DNA of 64,000 nt from Rapana venosa (lineage: Eukaryota > Mollusca > Gastropoda > Neogastropoda > Muricidae), in assembly GCA_028751875.1 (NCBI GenBank), contig CM054153.1, forward strand, positions 10,931,636 to 10,995,635. Reading direction: 5' to 3'. A program made the position numbers and the translations under genes. The notes under the pieces were generated by a model. It was not told where the DNA came from, searched no databases, and worked only from the letters and a program-made list of their open reading frames with translations. Numbering within the stretch: position 1 is the first letter of the stretch; every line of letters starts with the position of its first letter. This document shows positions 54,141-64,000 of this stretch, piece after piece.

Positions 54141-56354
54141 TACACACACACAACACTATCAGCGAAACTCAACTCGGAACTATTTCCCTCGACATTTTTT
54201 TTTTTCAGTGTAGGTCCGCTACAGTCACGCTAGTGCCCTAGTGTCAGTCTCTCTGCTTGCTTTTGCGGGAACACTTCCCTGTCCAGTCCTCCTCCAGCTT
54301 GATGTCCACCCTGGAGTTAGCCACGGTATGAGGATCCCACGGTCTGGTCTCTATGGCGTGTCAGTCCCGTGACCTGAAGTGCTGCGGGGTTGTAAGTGGT
54401 TTTCAGGAAGATGGAGCAGTGTGGTACCACACCGAAACACGAGGGCCCCGGGTGTTGGTCATAGGGTTTTGATGCGTTGGTGGAGGCGGGGATTTTTGAT
54501 AGGTGGTATGTAAGCTGCAGGTTCCTTCTCTGTGGTGTGTGTGGTAGGGGGGGTGGGGGGAGGTGAGTGTGGGAAGGTCAGCACTTTTCTAATTTTAATT
54601 GTTAAGTTTCAGTTTATATCGATGAGTAATGGATAAGCAGCTTTTGTGCTTTGATTTTTTACCATAGTCCCTGTGTGTATGTGGTTTGGTTAATTTCTGT
54701 CGATCTGATTCCCATCGGCAAACACATGGCCTATCTCGTACGAAAAAGCCGTGATACAGGTTTAAACTGTGTGCGCAAGAGTTTGATCTGCGTGCGTTCG
54801 CACACGGGGCCTCGGTTTATAGTTCCATCCGAAGGACTTTGACATTCAGTTCCGATTTTTTTGTCAAATGGGGAAGAAAGTGGCGAGACCTGGGAAATCG
54901 AACTCAGAACCTGCACGGTTGACTTGTGTGGCAGGCGCGAAATCGTATTAAACCATGCCTTGCGCCACCTTGCCTTCCTGTGTGTATGTGTGTCTTTCGG
55001 CCGAAGGTCCGAGGGGGTCTACGTTCCGAGGGGGCGTGTCTGTTGTGGGAGGATGGTAGAACGATATTTATTAGAGTTTAGAAGGTGTGTGTGTTGCTCT
55101 GTGTGTGAAAAGAACAATGTCTGTTGTGATATGTGTGGGCTCAGTTGTGTGGGAGTCTGATGAGGATGAGAGAGATGAGAGAGGAGAGGAGCATTTGTGA
55201 CGAGAGCAAGAGGAGAGAAGAGGGAGAGATAACCACAGGACTTGCAGGAGAGGTACAGAGTCAGATCCACTGTCATTGGGGAACAGGGCAGCCTCAGTGG
55301 TCAGAGCGTTTGAGGTAAATGCTTCGGACATCCGAGTAGCTCGAGGCTACACTGATGCACCCTTCGACGGGATTGTTCCCCCTGGAGTTATCATCAGTTA
55401 CAACTCGCATCCCTTGGCAGTTCCTCGGTGATGAGACTATAAGCCGATGGGCCCCGTGTGCACGAACGCACGTCAGAACCATCTGCGCACACGTAAAACC
55501 CCTCGCCTTTTGGAGGACAGTAGGCAAGTAAAACGCCAGTCAGGAACGGATGACGGAGTCTTCATCAATGCGTAAACACTGGTGTGTGTTCAGACACCAT
55601 CCCCAGCACGGACTGTAGCTACCTTCACGGTGGGAGAAACAAAAAAGGATCAATATCAAAAAGATAATATTGGTATGCAAAAAGTTAATATAGGTATGCA
55701 AAAAGATTTTCAGATTGGTATCATCAAAGAGTGCTCTTGATATTGGCGAAGACATCTAGCTATGGTAGTACTGCAGCGAATCGGGAAAAAAGAAAAAAAC
55801 CCGCCAACCCAGTCTTAACCAAGGTTAATGACAATACTCTGAAAGAGACACGGCTCAACGGACAGGCTTGGGAGACCAGTGGTCCTCAGACCATCGTCAA
55901 GACATGTAGCGTAATGCCGTAACCACACGTACTTGTTCTTCCAAATGCCTTCTTCCCACTCCACCATAACACCGCCACCACGCCCCGTGTAAAGTTTGGT
56001 ATCCCCCTACGCTAGCAGAACAATGCTTGCAGATTTGTGTAAAAGATTATATGTATGATTCTGCACGTATCAGTGTTGCGTCACCATGATGAAAAAAGAG
56101 AAAGAAAACAGGGAAAAAATGCTAAGAACTATAATGATGTCATGAAGCAGTTCATCTTGTTTGGTTGCTTGTAGGTGGTTGGTCGGGCGTTTGTTTGCTT
56201 GCTTGTTTGCTGTTGCTGGTGTGTTGGTGATAGATTGTGAAGCAGAATGGAAGCGTTCAATTAATCCAGGGGAATTCTGGCATCGTGAGAAGCGGTTGAC
56301 AGGGGTTTTGTTTTTTTTAATTCCTCTCTGCTTTTCTCTCTTTGCCTAATGTCG

Positions 56355-56427
56355 GTCTGTCTGTCTATCTCTCCCTCTCTACATCTCTCCTTTCCATCTC
56401 TCTCTTTCTTTCTTTCTGCTCCCCTCT

Positions 56428-56490
<63 letters not shown>

Positions 56491-57320
56491 ATGCTCCTCT
56501 CTCTCTCTCTCTTTCTTTCATTTCTTCTGCTCCTCGCTCTCTCTTTCTTTCTTTCCTTCTTCCTCTCTCTCTCTCTCTCTCCTTCTCTCTCTCTCTCTTC
56601 TCTCTCTCCTGCTTTTGCTTCCTCTCTCTCTTCTCTCTTTCTTTTCTTTCTTTCTGCTCCTCTCTCTCTCTCTCTTTCTTTCTCTTCTTTCTGCTCCTCT
56701 TCTCTTTTCTTTCTTTCCTTCTTCCTCTCTCCTCTCTCTCTCTCTCTTCTCCTCTCTCTCTCTCCTTTCTGCTCCTCTCTCTCTCTCTTTCTTTCTTTCT
56801 TTTCTGCTCCTCTCTCTCACTCTTTCTTTCTTTCCTTCTTCTCTCTCTCTTCTCTCTCTCCCTCTCTCTCTCTCTCTCCCTTTCTTTCTTTTCTTTCTCC
56901 CTCTCTTTCTTTCCTTTTCTTTCTGCTCCTCTTTCTCTCTTTTTCTTTCTTTCTTCTGCTTTCTCTCTCTCTCTCCCTTTCTTTTCTTTTCTTTCTCCTC
57001 TCTTTCTTTCTTTCTTTCTTGCTCCTCTTCTCTCTCTTTTCGTTCTTGTTTTCTGCTTCTCTCTTCGCTCTCCCTTTCTTTCTTTCTTTCTCCCTCTTTT
57101 CTATCTTTCTTTCGCTCCTCTTTTCTCTCTTTCTTTCTTTGTTTCCGCTTCTCTCTCTCTCTCCTTTCTTTCTTTCTTTCTCCCTCTCTTTCTTTCTATC
57201 TTTCTGCTCTCTTTCTCTCTTCTCTCTTTCTTTCTTTCTGCTCTCTCTCTTCTCTCGTCCCCTCTCTTTCTTTCTTTAGTTTCTGCTCCTCCTCTCTGTT
57301 CTCTCTCTCTGCTTCACTCT
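56355..57320 (+). repeat. 965-bp CT / CTTT block
   Basis: Units of CTCTCT and CTTTCTTTCTTT with CTGCTCCT interruptions. The 352- and 369-codon frames are Ser/Leu/Phe-only and not genes. It has no counterpart in the window because the cleaner copy runs off the end. Confidence 0.97.
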
Positions 57321-57324
57321 TTTG

Positions 57325-58059
57325 CTCTGCCGACGGTCCTTCTCGTTGGGGTGTGGCGATGTGTACTTCCTTGGGACGAGAGCTGCCTGGGTTTCATTAA
57401 GCAACATGCCAGTGCTTGTCTGTGGATCGTGAAGTGGTATTACAATTCAAAACGATAATGTAAGGAGCCAACTATACTACATAACAGTGTCAGAATGTGA
57501 ATACAGATCAACATACTTGGACTTCAGTACTTAACGTCAGATCTAAGTAGACTACACTACATCGCGATACTTACATACATTTGCTAATACACAATGCTCT
57601 GTCGCAACACTTAAGAGCCACACTAGTCATACACCACACCCGCACCGCAGAGCCACTCTCCACCCCATACTCACCTCATGGACGTATACAGCTCTGCACT
57701 GTACGCTATCTACCAACTTACACGTCTCACTTCATATATACTACATGTACCACTATAGCCACTACATACAAGAGAATGCTAGCGTTGTTGGGTGAGCGGT
57801 GCACAAATGAGTATGAGGCACAAGTAGAAGTAAGAACTGACAAGAGTGCGCGAAAAAAGGGAAGGAATTACAAGTTGGTGGGAAAAGGAAATCAGAATGG
57901 AGTAAATACAAAAAAGGAAAGGACGACAGAAGACAATATATGAGAGAGAGTGGGGGGTAGGGGGGTGGGGGGAGAGAGAGAAGACAGGAGTATGATGGAG
58001 AGAGGAACAAAGGATCAGACATGAAACAGCAAAAAGTTGGAAATGATAATAACACAACC
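57325..58059. other. No recognised feature
   Basis: A CACTA-rich, ATAC-rich stretch (57,470-57,770) faintly resembles the pentanucleotide array at 9.9 kb. GA/GGGG runs lie at 57,940-57,980. No gene. Confidence 0.4.
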
Positions 58060-58571
58060 AAAATCGTAAAATTATTTGAAAGCATACAGAAACAGCAAGA
58101 AAGAAGAAAACAGTCAACGACATCGTTTAATTCATTGAAATGCATACAAACACCAGAAAAAAAAGAACGATGCTGTTATGTAGTAAATAATGAACATGTG
58201 TAAGTTTGTATCCACAGTGATACTGTAAGTGCAAATACCTCTCAAGTTTATTTTAATTCAGTAGAAAAAGAACTTGATAAAGATTACAACGCTCACATAG
58301 CTTGTACGAAACGAGTACCATATGATATCTCTCCATCTGTGGTGGGAAAAACGTCTGTTTTTTCGCTGATTTTGAGAATTTACTGACATTCCTACGTGTG
58401 TACTTTTTAACGTAATCTGTGTCGTATGTCACTGTTTGTTAATGCTTCTGTCCCTTACTGTGTGCTTTCTCCTTGAAAAGACTGAAAAACCTGATGAGGG
58501 CAGGCGTAGTTTCACTACGCGAACTGGAAACTACAGAAATTGTGAATAGCCTACGATCGGACCACACGCAT
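58060..58571 (+). repeat. 512-bp segment repeated perfectly at 41,683-42,194
   Basis: See 41,683-42,194. Here it is followed by a GT tract and the cleaner SINE block. Confidence 0.97.
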
Positions 58572-58702
58572 GGGTGTGTGTGTGTGTGTGTGTCTGCTGC
58601 GCGGCACACCATTGTGACAGCTACACGATGACAAACATTTCTGTTTCTATGGATGCGTGTGTGTGTGTGTGTGTGTATGTGTGTGTGTGTGTGCGCGCGA
58701 GC
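58572..58702 (+). repeat. GT microsatellites with GCGC
   Basis: GT runs at 58,573-58,591 and 58,656-58,696, ending GCGCGCG. Confidence 0.93.
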
Positions 58703-59005
58703 GTGGTCGCTCATTTGTGCGCGCGCACACGTGCGCGCCAATGTGAAAAAGTACAGGATGACAGGCGAAGGACAGACAGAAATAGATGACCACCGGATGT
58801 CTGCTGCAGCCCTGATTAATAAAATGTGTCTGTGTAATCCTGGACAGTCGCAGACATTAGATAGAATATAGCTCCTTCTTCCTTTGCCAGTGAAGAAGAG
58901 GCCTCCACTGTCTCCTCTCTTTCATCCACGCTGAAAGACAGGAAGTGTGGGGGAGGGCGGGGAGGGGCTGGGGTAAGATAGGAAGTGATGGAAGAGAAGA
59001 ATAAT

Positions 59006-59112
59006 GAGAGAGAGAGAGAGAGAGAGAGAAGGGGAGAGAGAGAGAGAGAGAGATGGTAGTGAATAGAGAGAGAAGTGGTAGTGGAGAGAGAGGAGGAAAT
59101 AGAGAGAGAGAG
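59006..59112 (+). repeat. GA microsatellite cluster
   Basis: GA runs separated by TGGTAGTG phrases that repeat (GAAGTGGTAGTGGAGAGAG). Confidence 0.9.
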
Positions 59113-59117
59113 AAAGG

Positions 59118-59260
59118 TAGTGACAATGACAATGACAATGACAAATTCTTTTATTTCGAGGATAATGAATAAGCACACATGTGCTTTTTTACATCCATTC
59201 CCCGCCCGTTAGGGATACATCTTAATAATAATAACCCAATACTTAAACAGTCTCACAATA
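59118..59260 (-). mobile_element. GTCATT-tailed SINE, copy 2
   Basis: Minus strand: TGGGTTATTATTATTAAGAT, GTATCCCTAACGGGCGGGGA, ATGGATGTAAAAAAGCAC, loop ATGT, GTGCTT, CTCGAAATAAAAGAATTTGT and (CATTGT)n. Closest to 27,902-28,066. Confidence 0.88.
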
Positions 59261-59313
59261 AAAACAAGGGGAAATAACCCTTTTCAAAACAGCTCCCCCC
59301 AAAAAACCCTCCC

Positions 59314-59314
<1 letters not shown>

Positions 59315-59353
<39 letters not shown>
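59315..59353 (+). repeat. 39-base poly(C) run
   Basis: Uninterrupted C. The noisy counterpart at 50,035-50,060 is much shorter. Confidence 0.95.
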
Positions 59354-59356
<3 letters not shown>

Positions 59357-59719
59357 GCAAGCAATTAAAAGAAAATCCTAAGAATACCCACCCCTACCCC
59401 CACCCCCAAAAAACCCCTAACCAAAACAAACAAACAAACAAAAGAGAAGGAAAGTGAAGGTAGTAGTGGAGAGAGAGAGAAGGGGATAGGTTAGAGGTGG
59501 GTAGTGAAGAGAGAGAGAGAGGTAGTAGTGGAGAGAGAGAGAGAGAGAAGGGGATAGGTTATGGATTAGCAACAAAGAGATGTTTACTTTGGAGAATTAT
59601 CTCATGCCACTCCTTAGATTCTGTGTATTTATGTGCGTGCGTGTGGGAGTGGGTATGTGTGTGTGCGTGTGTTGTGTGTGTGTGTATGCCTGTGTGCGTG
59701 CGTGTGAGAGAGAGAGAGA

Positions 59720-59850
59720 GACAATGACAAATTCTTTTATTTCGAAGATAATGAATAAGCACTCATGTGCTTTTTTTACATCTAGTCCCCGCCCGTAGGG
59801 ATACATCTTAATAATGAACCCAATACTCAAACTCTCACACAGTAGAAACA
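59720..59850 (-). mobile_element. GTCATT-tailed SINE, copy 3
   Basis: Same family, loop ATGA, with an abbreviated GTATTGGGTTCATTATTAAG 5' part. Starts about 600 bp after copy 2, with similar flanks, so the two may be a local duplication. Confidence 0.85.
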
Positions 59851-60252
59851 AAGGGGGGATGGGGGGGAATTTAAACAACAAATAAACAAATAAAAGAAAA
59901 CCCCCAAAACACCCACCCAAAAAAACAACCAAACAAACAACCAAACAATCAAACAAACAAAAGAAAAAAATCAACAAAAAATCCACCAAAATAACAAAAT
60001 AAGGACAAAAAAGAAAGAAAGAAAGAAAAAGAGAAAAACCAAAAAGGCTAAACTTATAAAGTCATAAAAATGAACATCTTCACATTGTAAAATGGTACAC
60101 AGCATAGTTGTTACACGTAACAATAAGATATTGAAATAGGACATTCACTAGAACTCAAGTACAATCAACAAACCCAATCTAATATTGAAAATATAGAGTA
60201 TGAATCCTTCATCAGGATACACAACAACTATAAGTATAAGCAAAACAATGAA

Positions 60253-60254
<2 letters not shown>

Positions 60255-60290
<36 letters not shown>

Positions 60291-60305
60291 GAGAGAGAGA
60301 GAGAG

Positions 60306-60338
<33 letters not shown>

Positions 60339-60339
60339 A
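60255..60339 (+). repeat. (GA)n microsatellite
   Basis: GA with GGAGG interruptions. Confidence 0.95.
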
Positions 60340-60473
60340 TTGAAAAGAACTAGTGGATCTGTGTCTGAGCCTAAGGCCCTGTGCTTTAGGCATTTTCAGA
60401 GAAACCCAGACGTTGTCAGGAAATAATATGTTTTTTTTGTGTTGTGTCTGATATCACTTTGATGACTTTTTCT

Positions 60474-60645
<172 letters not shown>

Positions 60646-60986
60646 TCAGCAAACTCAAACTGGAACTATTCCCTCGACTATTTTTTTTTTCGTTAGGCCT
60701 ACAACGCAGTCACTAGTGTCAGTCACTCTGCTCTTTGCGGGAACCCTTCCCTGTCCAGTCCCTCCTCAGCTTGATGTCCACCCTGAGTTACCGGTAAGGA
60801 CCACTGTTGGTCAAGCGGTCAGTCCAGACCGAAGTGCGCCGAGTGAAGTGGTTCTTCAGGAACTGGACAGTGTGGTACCACCACCCAACACGAGGGCCGG
60901 GTGTTGGTCATAGGGTTTTTGAGCGTTGTGGAGGCGGGATTTTGATGGTGGTATGTAAGCTGCAGGTTCCTCTCTGTGTGTGTGGT

Positions 60987-61012
60987 GGGGGGGGGGGGGG
61001 GGGGGGGGGGGG
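60987..61012 (+). repeat. 26-base poly(G) run
   Basis: The same position in unit 2 (near 63,390) has only GGGGCTGGGGAGGGG, so the run expanded or is a sequencing artefact. Confidence 0.9.
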
Positions 61013-61021
61013 AGGGGGTTT

Positions 61022-61370
61022 TTAAATTTTGAATTTTATTCATTTATATCGACGATAATGGAATAAGCACTTATGTGCTTTTTTTACATCCAGTCCCCGT
61101 TTGTTTGCGGTTTTGTTAATTCTGTCATGTTCCCACCGGCACACAATGGCCTACTCTTACGAAAAGCGGATCAGGATTTAACGTGTGCGCAAGATGTTCT
61201 GCGTGCGTTCGCACACGGGGCCTCGGTTTATAGTCTCATCCGAAGGACTTTGACATTCAGTTCGATTTTTTTGTCAAACTGGGAAGAAAGGGCGAGACTG
61301 GGAATCGAACTCAGAACCTCACGGTTGACTTGTTGGCAGGCGAACGTCTTAACCATTCTGCCACCTTCCT
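61022..61370 (-). mobile_element. SINE family A, full-length, alternative tRNA head
   Basis: Minus strand head GGTGGCAGAATGGTTAAGAC (A box) and GAGTTCGATTCCC (B box, about 61,300-61,312). Then TCCTTCGGATGAGACTATAA, CATCTTGCGCACACGTTAAA and the tail with AAGCAC-ATAA-GTGCTT (61,075-61,090). The body is the same as at 14,155 but the head is different. Confidence 0.92.
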
Positions 61371-61517
61371 TCCTGTGTGTATGTGTGTGTGGCCGAGGGG
61401 GTGGGGGAGGTAGAAGTGTGTTTGTGTGTGTGAAAAGAACATGTGTGTTTGTGCATATGTGTGTGAGATCTTCAGTTTAACGTCTTATTCACATTTAGTG
61501 ATTTTAGACAGGAAAAA

Positions 61518-61554
61518 TGTGTGTGTGTGTGTGTGTGTTGTGTGTGTGTGTGTG

Positions 61555-61622
<68 letters not shown>

Positions 61623-61657
61623 AGAGAGATAGAGAGAGAGAGAGATGAGAGAGAGAT
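61518..61657 (+). repeat. (GT)n then GA
   Basis: GT with TTG interruptions, then GAGAGATAGAG. Confidence 0.95.
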
Positions 61658-61694
61658 ATCCACAGGACTTGCAGGAGCTAGGTACAGAGTCAGA

Positions 61695-62062
61695 GCCAAT
61701 GTCATGGGAGCAGGGCAGCCTCGTGGTCAGAGCGTTGAGGTAATGATCGGACATCCCGGGTAGCCCGACTACCACTGAGACACCCCTTGGAGGGGATTGT
61801 TCCCCCTGGAGTTATCATCAGTACCAACTCCACTCCCTTGACAGTTCTTCGGATGAGACTATATGCCGCGGCCCCGTGTGCGAACGCACGCAGAAACATC
61901 TTGCGCACACGTTAAAACCCACTCCGCCTTTCGGAAGAGTAGGCAAGTAAATGCCAGTAGGAACGGGTGACAGAGTTTCATAAATGCGTAAACACTGGTG
62001 TCGTGTTCAGACACCATCCCCAAAGACGGAATGTAGCTACCTTCACGATGGAGAAACAAAAA
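61695..62062 (+). mobile_element. tRNA-headed SINE, family G
   Basis: Head-like GGCAGCCTCGTGGTCAGAGC near 61,708 with no good B box, then CTTCGGATGAGACTATATGC, GCGCACACGTTAAAACCCAC (family A body start), GTAGGAACGGGTGACAGAGT, and a 3' part GACGGAATGTAGCTACCTTC with an A run, the module also seen at 8,337 and 29,648. A mosaic of modules. Confidence 0.7.
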
Positions 62063-62194
62063 AAGGATCCCATATGTAAAAAGAAAAATATTGGTATGCA
62101 AAAAAGATTAATATTGGTATGCAAAAAGATTCATATTGGCGAACATCCTAGCTCTAACTGAGGAACGGGGAAAAAACCAAAAACCAACCCAGTC

Positions 62195-62315
62195 TTAACC
62201 CATGGTTAAACAATGCTCTGAAAGAGACGGGTCAGCAAAGGCTTGAACCCAGGTCCTCAGACCATTGCTGGTCATGAATGTCATGCCGTAACCACTAACG
62301 TACTTGTTTTCCATC
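62195..62315 (-). mobile_element. tRNA-like SINE head
   Basis: Minus strand TACGTTAGTGGTTACGGCAT (A box) and CCTGGGTTCAAGCC (B box), then a body TCTTTCAGAGCATTG. No recognised tail. Confidence 0.6.
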
Positions 62316-62759
62316 CTTCCTCTCCCCCTCCACCATAACCACCCCCACCACCCCTGTAAAGTTTGGTATCCACCTACAAGCAGAACATCTTGCAGATTTT
62401 TAAGATTATAATTATGTTTCACACGTATATCGTACCATGATGAATAAAAGAGAAAGAAAACAGGAAAAAAAGCTAAGAATATAATGATGTCATGAAGCAG
62501 TTCATCTTGTTTGGTTGCTTGGTAGGTTGGTTGGTCGGGCTGTTTGTTTGCTTGCTTGTTTGCTGTTGCTGGTGTGTTGGTGATAGATTGTGAGGCAGAA
62601 ATGGAAGCTGTTCAATTATTCAGGGGAATTCTGGCATCGTGGAAGCGGTGACACGGGGTTGTTTTTTTTATTCCTTCTCTGCTTTTACTCTCCTTTGCCT
62701 AATGTCTGTCTGTCTGTCTATCTCTCCCTCTCTACATCTCTCTTTCCATCTCTCTCTTT

Positions 62760-62770
62760 CTTTCTTTCTG

Positions 62771-62818
<48 letters not shown>

Positions 62819-62955
62819 CTCTCTCTTTCTGCTCCTCTTTCTCTCTTTTTCTTTCTTTCTTTCTGCTCCTCTCTCTCTCTTTTTCTTTTCTTTCTTTCTC
62901 CCTCTCTTTCTTTCTTTCTGCTTCTCTCTCTCTCTCTTTCTTCTTTCTGCTCCTC

Positions 62956-63031
<76 letters not shown>

Positions 63032-63040
63032 CCTCTCACC
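62760..63040 (+). repeat. CT / CTTT low-complexity block
   Basis: CT and CTTT units. Open frames are artefacts. Confidence 0.96.
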
Positions 63041-63414
63041 ACACACACACACTAATCAGCAAACTCAAACTGGAACTATTCCCTCGACTATTTTTTTTTT
63101 CGTTAGGCCTACAACGCAGTCACTAGTGTCAGTCACTCTGCTCTTTGCGGGAACACTTCCCTGTCCAGTCCCTCCTCAGCTTGATGTCCACCCTGAGTTA
63201 CCGGTAAGGACCACTGTTGGTCAAGCGGTCAGTCCAGACCGAAGTGCGCCGGGTGAAGTGGTTCTTCAGGAACTGGACAGTGTGGTACCACCACCCAACA
63301 CGAGGGCCGGGTGTTGGTCATAGGGTTTTTGAGCGTTGTGGAGGCGGGATTTTGATGGTGGTATGTAAGCTGCAGGTTCCTGTGTCTGTGTGGGGCTGGG
63401 GAGGGGAAGGTTTT

Positions 63415-63770
63415 CTAATTTTAATTTTATTCATTTATATCGAAGATAATGGAATAAGCACTTATGTGCTTTTTTTTACATCTAGTCCCCGTGTGTATGT
63501 GGTTTGGTTAATTCTGTCATCTCTTCCCATCGGCACACAATGGCCTACTCTTACGAAAAGCGGAACAGGATTTAACGTGTGCGCAAGATGTTCTGCGTGC
63601 GTTCGCACACGGGGCCTCGGTTTATAGTCTCATCCGAAGGACTTTGACATTCAGTTCGATTTTTTTGTCAAACTGGGAAGAAAGGGCGAGACCGGGAATC
63701 GAACTCAGAACCTCACGGTTGACTTGTTGGCAGGCGAACGTCTTAACCATCCTGCCACCTTCCTTCCTGT
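63415..63770 (-). mobile_element. SINE family A, full-length (unit 2 copy)
   Basis: Near-identical to 61,022-61,370, with head GGTGGCAGGATGGTTAAGAC and B box GAGTTCGATTCCC. The tail hairpin has the ATAA loop. Confidence 0.92.
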
Positions 63771-63857
63771 GTGTATGTGTGTGTGGCCGAGGGGGTGGAG
63801 GAGTAGAAGTGTGTGTTGTGTGTGTGAAAAGAACATGTATGTTTGTGCATATGTGTG

Positions 63858-63923
63858 TGTGTGAGAGAGAGAGAGAGAGAGTAGACGAGAGAGTGAGAGA
63901 GAAGAGAGAGAGAGAGAGAGAGA
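63858..63923 (+). repeat. GA low-complexity repeat
   Basis: GA with GTAGAC interruptions. The equivalent place in unit 1 also carries a long GT run. Confidence 0.9.
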
Positions 63924-63965
63924 TATCCACAGGACTTGCAGGAGCTAGGTACAGAGTCAGATCCA

Positions 63966-64000
63966 ATGTCATGGGAACAGGGCAGCCTCGTGGTCAGAGC
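63966..64000 (+). mobile_element. Family G SINE start, cut by window end
   Basis: GGGAACAGGGCAGCCTCGTG at the edge matches 61,695-61,730. Confidence 0.6.

Larger units (their letters stand above)
49190..56340 (+). repeat. Error-rich parallel copy of the 58.6-64 kb block
   Basis: Landmarks run in the same order: 49,195/58,605, 49,830/59,140, 50,505/59,735, 51,265/60,355, 51,560/60,645, 52,020/61,035, 52,690/61,655, 53,400/62,310, 53,715/62,625, 54,165/63,060, 54,610/63,435, 55,238/63,930. This copy is about 13% longer over the span 49,195-55,309 and carries mostly insertions. Past 55,310 it repeats the 61,735-62,700 content, as expected if the tandem duplication continues beyond the window. 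SINE copies inside (49,830-49,925, 50,490-50,590, 52,010-52,380, 54,590-54,985 minus; 52,740-53,125 and 55,290-55,640 plus) are noisy versions of those described below. Confidence 0.88.

Noticed and set aside
56342..57458. 352- and 369-codon open frames
   Set aside because: Composed of Ser, Leu and Phe only, from CT/CTTT low-complexity DNA.

Overview
This is eukaryotic DNA, almost entirely non-coding and dominated by repeats. Long CT, CA, GA and trinucleotide microsatellites, several tRNA-headed SINE families, a SINE with a 5S-rRNA-derived head, a SINE core resembling the deeply conserved metazoan (Nin-type) domain, and decayed non-LTR retrotransposons together suggest a marine mollusc, probably a caenogastropod. 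That assignment is inference from repeat style; no host gene in the window fixes the species. I see no operon, phage, CRISPR array, functional rRNA or tRNA gene, or intact host protein-coding gene.

Layout. 0-9 kb: microsatellites, scattered SINE pieces and a 3' LINE remnant (6.45-7.04 kb), then a G-rich ~120-bp tandem repeat (8.4-8.8 kb). 9.4-11.3 kb: CT tract, a CACTG/CACTA pentanucleotide array and CA tract. 11.9-17 kb: the best host-gene candidate, three related exon-like modules (12.61, 13.38 and 15.52 kb) with canonical splice sites inside a duplicated intronic landscape, interrupted by SINEs including the 5S/tRNA chimera at 14.55-14.85 kb. 17-29 kb: microsatellites, a 17-bp, a ~48-bp and a 37-bp tandem repeat, the Nin-like SINE (20.64-20.91 kb) and more SINEs. 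29-32.1 kb: nested retroelements, two with readable 13-bp target-site duplications. 32-39.2 kb: decayed tandem repeats and very long CT tracts. 39.2-44.9 kb: two decayed copies of one non-LTR retrotransposon plus a fragment of a second LINE and a 512-bp segment that recurs perfectly at 58.06 kb. 44.9-58 kb: CT tracts and an indel-riddled sequence that mirrors, in the same order, the cleaner 58.6-64.0 kb sequence. 58.6-64 kb: SINE-rich block containing a 2.41-kb tandem duplication that runs off the window.

How the parts relate. Most elements belong to one interacting SINE/LINE network. Several SINEs end in the same ~55-bp tail with an AAGCAC/GTGCTT stem-loop, one body is attached to different tRNA-like heads, and small modules are reused between families. 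Many CT tracts start exactly at retroelement 3' tails. The doubled, insertion-rich blocks at 42.2-43.8 and 49.2-56.3 kb look more like unpolished long-read or haplotype sequence left in the assembly than ancient duplications, so frame-based conclusions in 42-57 kb are unsafe.
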